Below, in pieces: positions 1-7,441 of a stretch of DNA of 64,000 nt. Both the position numbers and the translations under genes were made by a program. Below the pieces are notes generated by a model. The model saw nothing but the letters and a program-made list of their open reading frames with translations, had not been told where the DNA came from and made no database searches. The stretch's first letter is position 1. Each line of letters begins with the position of its first letter. This DNA comes from Verrucomicrobiota bacterium (GTDB lineage: Bacteria > Verrucomicrobiota > Verrucomicrobiia > Verrucomicrobiales > Verrucomicrobiaceae): positions 1 to 64,000 of the forward strand of contig JANYCZ010000024.1 in assembly GCA_025360015.1 (NCBI GenBank), given 5' to 3'.

Positions 1-221
1 CGTCGTCTTGACGCTCTTGTTTGTCCTGCTGCTTCGCGTAGTTTGTGTAGCCATGTGGGTGGTGTGTTTAGGGTTGCTTCAACACTTCCTTCTTATCACC
101 GATCCGCTTCGGTGACTCCGCCCACATGGTAATCTACGACCGAGCATGCCGCTTCACATGTGAACTCGTTTATTTGAGAACAAGTCTAATGAGGATCCGT
201 GGCTACGGCCCACGCGAAGAT
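1..221. other. Intergenic left edge, no gene seen
   Basis: No open frame here has coding character. The stretch lies downstream of the minus-strand phosphodiesterase gene. It contains short imperfect inverted repeats but nothing that I can assign to an RNA or mobile element. The end of a gene beyond the left edge cannot be excluded. Confidence 0.4.
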
Positions 222-1607
222 CTACTTCTTGTCGGCGGAAATCAGAATTTCGTCGAGGACGCGGCCGTCAGCGTTGGGGAGCTTGAGGCCCATGAGTTTG
301 GCGATGGTGGGGGCGACGTCGAGATTGGCCATGCGGTCGAGGACGATGCCTTTTTTGATGCCGCGACCGCTGGCGATGAAGATGCCGTCGAGTTCGGGGT
401 CGGTGTTCAAATAACCGTGGGTGCCGGCGTAGTTGACGGAGGGGGTGACGACGGCGTCTCCTGCTGCGTCGTTTTTGAAGGCGTAGCCAGGTTTGGGATA
501 GAGGATGAGATCGCCCATACCTTGGTTTTCTTCGGGGGTGGGCATGCCGAGGGTGTGGCCGTCTTTGCCGTCGATGACGCGGTCCACGCCTTCGGTCTTG
601 GCGAACATTTCTTTGAGCTGTGGCAGCAGCTCGGCTTTGCGAGCGGGATTGGTGATGTAGACGAAGGCCATGCCGCCCTGAGTCATGGAGTAGGCGTCGC
701 AGGTGTTGATGGAGGGGCCGAGGCCCTGGGCGAGTCCGGCTTTTTTGAGCTCGACGTTGGGGAGGATGATCTTGGTGACTTTCTTGAAACCGTGATCGGT
801 GGCGATGATGAAGGTGGTGCTGTCGCGGAGGCCGCTGTCTTCTACGGCTTTGAGGAGATCGCCGACGAGACGATCTGCGTATGCGAGGGCGGTGAAGCTG
901 GCCATGGAGCCGGGGCCGTAGGTGTGGTGAGTAGAGTCGGTGTTGAGGGTGTGATAGAGCAGGAGGTTGGGCTTGTGGGTCTTGAAGATGTGGATGGCGG
1001 CCTTGGTCCACATGTTGTCCAGAAAGGTGACGCTTTTGCGCTGGGGTCCGAGCTGCATCCAGGTGATGTGCTCGGGCTTGATTTCGCCGGCGGCGATCAT
1101 TTCTTTTTCGACTTTGCCTTCGGCGTCGGGGAGTTCGGCGAAGCTCCAGTCGATGGTCTTGGCTTTGGTGACGGCGACCCAGTCGGACTCGGCGGTGGTG
1201 AGGCCGGCGTCATGAGCGATATCGTAGATGGTGGGGGCGAAGACGAGCTTGGTTTTGTCGGCCCATTGCTCGATCTTTGGCGGCTTGTTGTCGCCCTGGC
1301 GGACGAGGAGGCCATTGAAGAGGACGCCGTGCTTGCGGGGTTCCACGCCGGTGACGAGGGTGGTGTGATTGATCCAGGTGATGGAGGGATTGCTCACCGT
1401 CATGGCCTTGGTGCTCGCGCCTTCGGCGGCGAGTTTGCGCAGGTTGGGGATCTGCAGGGATTCGTCGTTCCAGAGCCAGGCGGGGAAACCGTCGAGGCTG
1501 ATGAGGATGACGTGCTGGTCCTTGGGGCTGGTCGAAGGCGACTTCGAGCAGGAAGTCAGTGTGCGAACAATGATGATGCTGAGGACCAGCAGGATGCAAA
1601 ATTTCAT
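222..1607 (-). CDS. Secreted lipoprotein phosphodiesterase (alkaline phosphatase / nucleotide pyrophosphatase superfamily)
   Basis: A 461-aa protein of the type I phosphodiesterase/nucleotide pyrophosphatase (NPP) family, expected to hydrolyse phosphodiester or pyrophosphate bonds outside the cytoplasm. The chosen start gives an N-terminal hydrophobic segment ending in a lipobox (LTSC, Cys20), so it is probably a membrane-anchored lipoprotein. Metal and nucleophile motifs are visible: LISLDG (Asp39) and PSITWINH (Thr77 as catalytic nucleophile), followed by LVTG, and further on ATDHGF, the usual second metal-site motif. A longer frame with starts upstream exists, but those would overlap the divergent gene and lose the signal peptide. 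It is divergent from the glycerophosphodiester phosphodiesterase gene with only 46 bp between the starts, so the two phosphodiesterases may share a control region. Substrate is not predictable. Confidence 0.88.
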   Translation of the reverse strand: MKFCILLVLSIIIVRTLTSCSKSPSTSPKDQHVILISLDGFPAWLWNDESLQIPNLRKLAAEGASTKAMTVSNPSITWINHTTLVTGVEPRKHGVLFNGLLVRQGDNKPPKIEQWADKTKLVFAPTIYDIAHDAGLTTAESDWVAVTKAKTIDWSFAELPDAEGKVEKEMIAAGEIKPEHITWMQLGPQRKSVTFLDNMWTKAAIHIFKTHKPNLLLYHTLNTDSTHHTYGPGSMASFTALAYADRLVGDLLKAVEDSGLRDSTTFIIATDHGFKKVTKIILPNVELKKAGLAQGLGPSINTCDAYSMTQGGMAFVYITNPARKAELLPQLKEMFAKTEGVDRVIDGKDGHTLGMPTPEENQGMGDLILYPKPGYAFKNDAAGDAVVTPSVNYAGTHGYLNTDPELDGIFIASGRGIKKGIVLDRMANLDVAPTIAKLMGLKLPNADGRVLDEILISADKK

Positions 1608-1653
1608 TTGGGGCGAAGGGTTACGAGTGGTTGTGTCGTTTGCTTTCTCACTC

Positions 1654-2445
1654 ATGAAGTTCGCTGCTCTTTTCCTTCTTACTGCCATGTCCGCTCACGC
1701 TGTTGAAATCGTCGCGCATCGAGGTTTTTCTGCGCGTGCGCCGGAGAACACGCTGGGTTCTTTTGAGCTGGCGTGGAGGAATCAAACGGATGCGTGTGAG
1801 CTGGATGTGTATCTGACGGCGGATGGCAAGACGGCGGTGATTCATGACAAGGATGCGAAGCGCACGACGAGAGTGAAGATGGACGTGCCGACCGCGAAGC
1901 AGGCGGAGCTGACGGCGCTGGATGCGGGCTCATGGAAGGGCAAGGAGTGGGCGAAAGAGAAGATCCCGACGCTGGAGCAGGCGCTAGGCACGATGCCGAA
2001 GGGGAAGCAGCGGTTTTTTATTGAGATCAAATGCGGGGCGGAGATCGTGCCGGAACTGAAGCGCATTCTTGAACCGATGAAGGGGCGTGCGGCGCAGCTG
2101 GCGGTCATTGCTTTCAATCGTGATGCAGCGGCGGAATCGAAGAAGGCGATGCCGTGGATCAAGGTCTACCGTCTGGCGTCTGGGAAGACGAAGGAGAGGA
2201 AGGCGACGGATCTGACGCAGCTGATTGCGGATACGAAGGCGGACAAGCTGGATGGGCTGGATCTTGGGACGAGTGATTTCCCGTGGGACGCGGCGATGGT
2301 GAAGCAGATCCGGGATGCGGGCCTGGGGCTTTATGTGTGGACGGTGAACAAGGCGGGGGATGTGAAGCGCTTTGCGGAGCTGGGGGTGGATGGGATCACG
2401 ACGGATGATCCGGTGATGGTGAGGGAGGCGCTGGGGGAGCGTTAG
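1654..2445 (+). CDS. Secreted glycerophosphodiester phosphodiesterase
   Basis: A 263-aa GDPD-family protein that hydrolyses glycerophosphodiesters to glycerol 3-phosphate and an alcohol. An N-terminal signal peptide (residues 1-16, cleavage after SAHA) places it in the periplasm. Family signatures follow at once: AHRG (His22, Arg23), APENT (Glu31), a metal-binding ELDVY (Glu49, Asp51) and VIHD (His64). The C-terminal YVWTVN and GITTDDP motifs are typical of the TIM-barrel end. The start is the internal ATG that yields the signal peptide; the frame stays open upstream only because it is the complement of the neighbouring gene. The leader is pyrimidine-rich without a Shine-Dalgarno. It ends 2 bp before the convergent hicA stop. 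Confidence 0.92.
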   Translation: MKFAALFLLTAMSAHAVEIVAHRGFSARAPENTLGSFELAWRNQTDACELDVYLTADGKTAVIHDKDAKRTTRVKMDVPTAKQAELTALDAGSWKGKEWAKEKIPTLEQALGTMPKGKQRFFIEIKCGAEIVPELKRILEPMKGRAAQLAVIAFNRDAAAESKKAMPWIKVYRLASGKTKERKATDLTQLIADTKADKLDGLDLGTSDFPWDAAMVKQIRDAGLGLYVWTVNKAGDVKRFAELGVDGITTDDPVMVREALGER

Positions 2446-2447
2446 AG

Positions 2448-2633
2448 TTAAGGGGCTGGCACTTCGAGCTGTTTGCAGATGGCTCGCGCGGTGTTGTCTT
2501 TCACTTCCCTGTGCCGTGGCACGCTCGTGATTTTTCGATTCGTCGGATTCCACCAGATGGAATGGCTGCCGCCTTCGCGATATAGCTGACAGCCATGGCC
2601 ACGCAGATGCCGCTCAAGATCAGCGAGCTTCAT
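2448..2633 (-). CDS. hicA: HicA-family mRNA interferase toxin
   Basis: A 61-aa double-stranded RNA-binding-fold toxin of the HicA family, which cleaves mRNA when not bound by HicB. The fold signature is clear: an N-terminal helix (MKLADLERHL), then the catalytic loop GGSHSIW with His24, followed by a basic strand and a PRHREVK segment that leads into the last helix. The start chosen overlaps the hicB stop (ATGA), which implies translational coupling. A 24-residue upstream extension within the hicB frame is possible but unlikely. The order here is antitoxin first, toxin second. Confidence 0.88.
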   Translation of the reverse strand: MKLADLERHLRGHGCQLYREGGSHSIWWNPTNRKITSVPRHREVKDNTARAICKQLEVPAP

Positions 2634-2848
2634 GCTGCGACGAGTTCGAGCGAACGTTTGAGACTGCCGGGACTGCGTGTTTGATCGGAAAGTTCGCGCT
2701 GGCATTCCAGCACGAGCTTCAAAGCTTCCATGAGATTGCTTTCCGCTTCCTCGATGGTATCGCCCTCGGAGATGGCGGCAGGGATTTCCTCCACCCAGCA
2801 GGTAAAGCCACCCTCGGCAGCAGGTTCATAAACAGCGGTGAGGTTCAT
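2630..2848 (-). CDS. hicB: HicB-family antitoxin
   Basis: A 72-aa HicB antitoxin with the degraded RNase H-like fold: AVYEPAAEGGFTCWVEEIPA, then SEGDTIEEAESNLMEAL, the usual strand-strand-helix pattern. It should bind and inhibit HicA. No long DNA-binding C-terminal domain is present, so this is a short HicB; autoregulation cannot be judged from the sequence. The start is chosen because the family begins with the first strand; an upstream in-frame ATG at 2878 would add ten residues of no recognisable kind. Translation is coupled to hicA through an ATGA overlap. Confidence 0.85.
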   Translation of the reverse strand: MNLTAVYEPAAEGGFTCWVEEIPAAISEGDTIEEAESNLMEALKLVLECQRELSDQTRSPGSLKRSLELVAA

Positions 2849-2958
2849 GGGAGGAGAATAATGTCTCAAATGAGGCATTTCAATGCCGGACCTCCATTTG
2901 GGTCCTGGGGCGGCAAAGCCTTGATCTGGGCCTCATCGTGTGGTCTGTGACAGCCCCC

Positions 2959-4857
2959 ATGTCTCCTATTACTCCTGCTGTCGTTTCCGCCAAAGACCTG
3001 CGCCTTCAATTTGGGCTGCAACAGGTGTTTAATGATGCGACGATGAGCATTCATGAGGGTGAGAAGCTGGGGCTGGTGGGACGCAATGGCTCGGGGAAGA
3101 CGAGTCTGATGCGCATCCTGGTGGGGACGGAGAAGCCGGACAGTGGGATTATCTCGCGGCGGAATGGCATTATTGTGAGCCATCTGGCGCAGGAGTTTGT
3201 GCTGGATGATGAGGCGAGCGTGATCGACAACGTGCGGGCGGGTGCTTCGGCGCTGCTGGAGATGGTGGAGAAGTATGAGAATGGAGACTACAAGGGGGAT
3301 CAGGAGGCGGATTTGCTGCACCAGATCCAACTGCATGATGGCTGGGGTGTGGAAACGCGGATCAGCACGGCGATGAATGAGCTGGGATTGCCAGCGGCGG
3401 ATCGCGTGGTGAAGGATCTTTCCGGGGGTGAAAAGCGGCGTGTGGCGCTGGCGCGGGCGCTGGTGTCGCAGCCGGATCTGCTGCTGCTGGACGAACCGAC
3501 GAACCATCTGGATGCGGAATCCATTGAGTGGCTGGAGATTTTCCTGCGGGACTTCACGGGTGCGGTTTTATTTGTGACGCATGACCGGTACTTTTTGGAT
3601 CGGGTGGCGACGCGGATCATCGAGATCGATGACAGCCGGATTTACAGTCATCCGGGGAACTACAGTGACTTTTTGGAGAGCAAGGCGGTGCGTGAATCTG
3701 TGGAGGCGAATTCGGAGCGGCGGCGGCAGAGCTTTCTGCGGCATGAGCTGGAGTTTGTGCGTGCTGGTGTCAGAGGCCGGGGCACGAAGCAGCGCTCGCG
3801 ACTGGATGAGTATGACCGTGTGGCGGCGATTGATGCGCCGGAGGCGGAGCTGGTGATGGATTTGATCATCCCGCCTGCGACTGCGCTGGCGAACACGATC
3901 ATCGATGCAGTGGAGATCGGCGCGCATATCGGTGACCGGTGGTTGTTCAGTCATCTGAATCTGAGCTTTGAAGCGGGGACGTGCACGGGGATCATTGGCC
4001 GCAATGGTCTGGGCAAGACGACGCTGCTGCGGATGCTGATGGGACAGCAGGCACCGAATGAGGGGAAGGTTACGATTGGCAAGCGCACGGTGTTTAACTA
4101 TGTGGATCAGCAGCGCCTGCTGCTGAACCCGGAGAACAGCGTGATGGAGGAGGTGGCGGGGCCGATGTCTGAGTTTGTGCAGTTTGGGCCGGAGAAGATG
4201 CATGTGCGCACTTACCTGCGGCGCTTCCTTTTCACGGATGAACGCGTGACGATGCGGGTGAAGGAGCTGAGCGGGGGAGAGCAGAGTCGCGTGCTGCTGG
4301 CGAAGATCCTGCGGCGCGGGGGCAACTTCCTGATTCTAGATGAGCCGACGAATGATCTGGATCTGCAGACGATGCGGGTGCTGGAGGAGGCGATTCTTTC
4401 CTTTAAGGGCTGCGTGCTGGTGGTGAGCCATGACCGGTATTTCCTGGACCGGGTGTGCGACCGCATGCTTGCGTTTGAAGGTGAGGGGCGCATCCATGAA
4501 TGCGCGGGGAACTACAGCTACTACCAGGAGAAGCGGGCGGCCAAGGCCGCTGCGGAGCTGGCGCTGGTGAATGCGGCGGTGAAGAAAGAGAAGGCGGTGG
4601 CGGCTAACGCGCCGAAGCAGAAGAAGATGCCCCAGAAGGAGCAGCGGGAGCTGGCGGAGTGTGAGGCGGCGATCACCCGGCTGGAGGGGGAGATCGCTGC
4701 GATGGAGGCGGATCTGAGCAACCCGGAGACGTTTGTGAAGCTGGGAGCGGGGACGAACGAATTCATCGTGAAGCTCGATGCGAAGAAGCATGAGCTGGAG
4801 GGAAAGTTTTCGCGGTGGGCGGAGCTGGAAGAGGTGCGGGTGGCGTGTGCGGGGTAG
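2959..4857 (+). CDS. ABC-F family ATPase (Uup/EttA-like ribosome-associated)
   Basis: A 632-aa duplicated ABC ATPase without membrane segments, the hallmark of ABC-F proteins that act on the ribosome. The first nucleotide-binding domain has Walker A GRNGSGKT (residues 41-48), signature LSGGEKRR and Walker B LLLLDEPTNHLD. The linker between domains is long and charged. The second domain has GRNGLGKTT, LSGGEQSR and LILDEPTNDLD. A charged C-terminal coiled coil of about 90 residues (rich in Glu, Lys and Ala) resembles Uup. It may resolve stalled or structured translation states; antibiotic resistance is not supported by any specific feature. Start: ATG at 2959, as the upstream in-frame start (2938) adds only seven residues. 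It converges on the DUF1080 gene across a hairpin. Confidence 0.92.
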   Translation: MSPITPAVVSAKDLRLQFGLQQVFNDATMSIHEGEKLGLVGRNGSGKTSLMRILVGTEKPDSGIISRRNGIIVSHLAQEFVLDDEASVIDNVRAGASALLEMVEKYENGDYKGDQEADLLHQIQLHDGWGVETRISTAMNELGLPAADRVVKDLSGGEKRRVALARALVSQPDLLLLDEPTNHLDAESIEWLEIFLRDFTGAVLFVTHDRYFLDRVATRIIEIDDSRIYSHPGNYSDFLESKAVRESVEANSERRRQSFLRHELEFVRAGVRGRGTKQRSRLDEYDRVAAIDAPEAELVMDLIIPPATALANTIIDAVEIGAHIGDRWLFSHLNLSFEAGTCTGIIGRNGLGKTTLLRMLMGQQAPNEGKVTIGKRTVFNYVDQQRLLLNPENSVMEEVAGPMSEFVQFGPEKMHVRTYLRRFLFTDERVTMRVKELSGGEQSRVLLAKILRRGGNFLILDEPTNDLDLQTMRVLEEAILSFKGCVLVVSHDRYFLDRVCDRMLAFEGEGRIHECAGNYSYYQEKRAAKAAAELALVNAAVKKEKAVAANAPKQKKMPQKEQRELAECEAAITRLEGEIAAMEADLSNPETFVKLGAGTNEFIVKLDAKKHELEGKFSRWAELEEVRVACAG

Positions 4858-4862
4858 AAAGA

Positions 4863-4890
4863 AGCCCAGAGTTTTTGCAAACTCTGGGCT
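4863..4890. terminator. Perfect 12-bp stem hairpin between convergent genes
   Basis: AGCCCAGAGTTT at 4863-4874 pairs perfectly with AAACTCTGGGCT at 4879-4890 around a 4-nt loop. It lies between the convergent ABC-F and DUF1080 genes, so it is a candidate bidirectional terminator. There is no U-tract on the plus strand; the minus strand has TCTTTCT after the stem. Confidence 0.65.
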
Positions 4891-4922
4891 CAATCGAACA
4901 AGCCTGATGGGCTTAAAGTGGG

Positions 4923-5564
4923 CTACTCGAGCACCTTGATCTTGAGGTTGCGATAATAGACGGGGGCCTGGGCTTTGCCGTGGAGGCCCTGGAGGCCGAT
5001 GGGGCCGGTGCGGGCGAAGTCTTTGAGGGACTTCTTGAATTTGTTGGGGGTACCGTCGGGGTTTTTGCCGATTTCGGGCCAGTTGTCGAGATTGGCGTTG
5101 ATGACTTCTTCGCCGTTGAAGACGACGATGATCATGGGGCCTTTGCAGGTGATGGTGAAGTGATTCCACTCGCCGACGGGCTTGGCCATGCTCTTGCTGG
5201 GGGGCATGGCGTCGTAGATCGCGGCGACCATGCCGTATTTGCTGCCGTCGGCGGAGTCGTGGACTTGGATTTCGAGGGCGGAGAGGACGTCTTTAATATT
5301 GCCGGAGCGGATGAAGACGCCGCTGTTGGATTCCTTTTCAACTTTGAATTCGAGATCGAGGATGAAGTCGCCGTAGGAATCCTTGGTCCAGAGGGTGTCG
5401 TGGTCTTTGGCGACGAGGATGCCGTCTTTGAGCTCCCATTTGCCGGGGGCGATGCTGTTGGAGAGGTCGGGGGCGAAGAGGTCCTTCCAGCCGGTGGTGT
5501 CGGGAGGATCGACAGCGAGGGAGAGGGAAGCGGTGGCGAGAAGGGCGAAGAGGATGCGTTTCAT
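4923..5564 (-). CDS. Secreted DUF1080 (3-keto-disaccharide hydrolase-type) protein
   Basis: A 213-aa protein with a signal peptide (MKRILFALLATASLSLA) and one DUF1080 domain, a concanavalin-like beta sandwich common in Planctomycetes and Verrucomicrobia. Some members hydrolyse 3-keto-glycosides. Family features seen: GWKDLFAPD at the domain start, WELKDGILVAKD, GDFILDLEFKV, SNSGVFIRSG, ALEIQVHDS, and the closing PIGLQGLHG followed by YRNLKIKVLE. The start is the ATG that opens the signal peptide; the frame extends upstream without support. The leader has no Shine-Dalgarno. It stands alone between a terminator hairpin and a divergent lipoprotein gene. Enzymatic activity is inferred from the family only. 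Confidence 0.88.
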   Translation of the reverse strand: MKRILFALLATASLSLAVDPPDTTGWKDLFAPDLSNSIAPGKWELKDGILVAKDHDTLWTKDSYGDFILDLEFKVEKESNSGVFIRSGNIKDVLSALEIQVHDSADGSKYGMVAAIYDAMPPSKSMAKPVGEWNHFTITCKGPMIIVVFNGEEVINANLDNWPEIGKNPDGTPNKFKKSLKDFARTGPIGLQGLHGKAQAPVYYRNLKIKVLE

Positions 5565-5737
5565 GGGGTGAGTGGTAACGCGAAACGGGTGGGGAAGATT
5601 CGAAATTTCGGAAATTTTGGGGGGCAGCTGGGGTCTCAGACGCATCGGGGAAGACCGGAGCTGGATTTATAGGATTGCTTTTTTCTCCGGCTTGGCCAAT
5701 TCTCCAACAAATAATCCGCACTCCACATCATCAGTCC

Positions 5738-6097
5738 ATGAAATCAGTTCACTCCTTGGTTCTCCTCTCGGTTCTTGCCGCTCTGTCGCTCACTTCCTGT
5801 GGTCATGACTGGAGCTGGAGCAATGGCGGCTACAGGCGCATCTCCCCGGGTGGCACCTACTACGGCAGCAACTTCAATGGAGCGCCGAGCTTTGGCGGAC
5901 ATGGCGGTGGCTACGGCAATGGCTACAGCGTCTGGCCGCAGCCGACGATCAACTACGGAGAGAACTTCACGTATGAAGACGATCCGAACAACGTGGGCAA
6001 CAGCTGGGACCACGGTGGCTATGCGCTGCCGACAACGAAAACGACTCTAGTTACTCGACAGGAATCGTACGAGACCGTCCGCACCTCCGGCAAGTAG
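5738..6097 (+). CDS. Small Gly/Tyr-rich lipoprotein, unknown function
   Basis: A 119-aa protein beginning with a lipoprotein signal peptide (LSLTSC, Cys21). The mature part is rich in Gly, Tyr, Ser and Asn ([19 protein letters not shown]), typical of low-complexity cell-envelope proteins, with a short charged C-terminal tail. I do not recognise the family. The start is the in-frame ATG at the signal peptide. Its 3' end overlaps the 3' end of the convergent cytochrome c/WD40 gene by 51 bp, which is unusual and means both transcripts must read through each other. Confidence 0.75.
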   Translation: MKSVHSLVLLSVLAALSLTSCGHDWSWSNGGYRRISPGGTYYGSNFNGAPSFGGHGGGYGNGYSVWPQPTINYGENFTYEDDPNNVGNSWDHGGYALPTTKTTLVTRQESYETVRTSGK

Positions 6098-7411
6098 CCC
6101 CTTGCCATCAAAGGTGATGCTGGTCTGGAGTGGCAGAGTGCCTCCAGAAGGAAATGATTTTATGGCGGCGCCGCTGGGGCTCCACAGGCGGACTTGATGG
6201 TCGCGGCCTGCGCTGAGGAGTTCGCCTTTGGGACCGAAGGCGAGGGCGAGAACGCCATTGGGGATCTTGCCGTAGAAGCCCTGTGGGCGTGCGGGTGGGT
6301 GGGCGTTGCTGTTCGTAACTGTGGGCCAGCCGTCTTTGGCGTCCCACCAGATGAGGAGGCCGTCTTCGCCCCCGCTGGCGAGCATTTTGCTGTCGCTGCG
6401 CCAGGCGAGGGCACGCACGGCGGCTTTGTGCTCGGAGAGGGAGAGGAGGATGCCGCCGCCGGTGGCGTCCCAGAGGTGGATGCCGCCGGCGCGATCTGAG
6501 CTGGCGAGTTTTTTGCCATCGGGGCTGAAGGCGAGAGCGGTGATCCAGTCGGTGTGCTTGGTGAGCTTGTGGCGGAGTTTGCCATCGGCGGTGCCGTAGA
6601 TTTTGACGACTTTGCCGGAGCCGCCGAGGGCGACGAGCTGCTGATCGGGGCTGAGATCTGCGGCGAGGACGGCGTCGGTTTCATCGCCAATGGTGGTGAG
6701 GCGTTTGCCGGTCTTGACGTCGAAGAGGACGACGCTGCCGGATTGCACGGGCCTGCCCCCGGCGACCATCAACACGCGACCGTCGGCGCTGAAGCGGATG
6801 ACGTTGGGCTGGCCTTCGGGAAAGGCGAGGGCACCGATCTGCTGCTGGGTGGTGGCATCGAGGAGACGGATGTGTTCGTGACCGGCGACGGCCAGCAATG
6901 GTGCGCGAGGGCTGGCGGCCATGGCGATGACGGGCAATGGGCGTTGCAGGGCCGGAGGTGTGAAGGCGGGGAGGGACTCGGGCATTGGCGGCGGGCCGTC
7001 GAGCTTGGTGTCGGTGGTGGGGGTGAAGGTGGTGTCGCGTTCGGCGACGAGGGATTTGCTGGCGGAGGATTCGCGCAGGCCACCCTGGATCCACTGGCGG
7101 ATGAGCTCGATCTGGGGGGCGGGAATGGCGGCTTTTTTGGGTGGCATGCGCTCGGCATCGTCTTCGGCGGTGATGGCGGTGAAGAGGAGGCTCTGGCTGG
7201 CGCGGCCGGCGATGACGGCTTTGTCGCCACTGCCGCCCTTGAGGACGGCGGTGAAGTTGGCGAGGTTGAGGTCGGCCTTCTGTTCGTCGTCGCCGTGGCA
7301 CTTGAGGCAATGCTCGCGGAAGATGGGCTTGATGTGCTCGTCATAGGTGATGACGGCGTCGGCGGCGGAGACGGTGGTGATTAGAGCGGGGAGGAAGAGA
7401 AGGAAGCGCAT
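6047..7411 (-). CDS. Secreted planctomycete-type cytochrome c plus WD40 propeller protein
   Basis: A 454-aa protein with signal peptide (residues 1-16, ending in VSA). A planctomycete-type cytochrome c (PSC1-like) domain follows: [18 protein letters not shown] contains CxxCH at Cys35-Cys38-His39, then a conserved LNLANF, GSQSLLF-like segment and MPPKK. From about residue 150 a WD40-like beta propeller begins, with clear blades such as [17 protein letters not shown] and [20 protein letters not shown]. The combination is frequent next to DUF1501 and DUF1549/DUF1553 genes, as here. It lies 30 bp downstream of the NHL-propeller gene on the same strand and is probably the last gene of that operon. 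Role in periplasmic redox or as a scaffold is inferred. Confidence 0.87.
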   Translation of the reverse strand: MRFLLFLPALITTVSAADAVITYDEHIKPIFREHCLKCHGDDEQKADLNLANFTAVLKGGSGDKAVIAGRASQSLLFTAITAEDDAERMPPKKAAIPAPQIELIRQWIQGGLRESSASKSLVAERDTTFTPTTDTKLDGPPPMPESLPAFTPPALQRPLPVIAMAASPRAPLLAVAGHEHIRLLDATTQQQIGALAFPEGQPNVIRFSADGRVLMVAGGRPVQSGSVVLFDVKTGKRLTTIGDETDAVLAADLSPDQQLVALGGSGKVVKIYGTADGKLRHKLTKHTDWITALAFSPDGKKLASSDRAGGIHLWDATGGGILLSLSEHKAAVRALAWRSDSKMLASGGEDGLLIWWDAKDGWPTVTNSNAHPPARPQGFYGKIPNGVLALAFGPKGELLSAGRDHQVRLWSPSGAAIKSFPSGGTLPLQTSITFDGKGLLAGGADGLVRFLSSN

Positions 7412-7441
7412 ATTTTTGCAAGGGAATGGGGGAGATGGATT

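Noticed and set aside
126-1706. 526-aa plus-strand frame over the phosphodiesterase gene
   Set aside because: It is the complement of the minus-strand phosphodiesterase gene with Gly/Asp-rich low-complexity translation and no family motif.
2448-2705. Longer HicA start at 2705
   Set aside because: The extra 24 residues lie within hicB in another frame and do not belong to the HicA family; the ATGA overlap start fits better.
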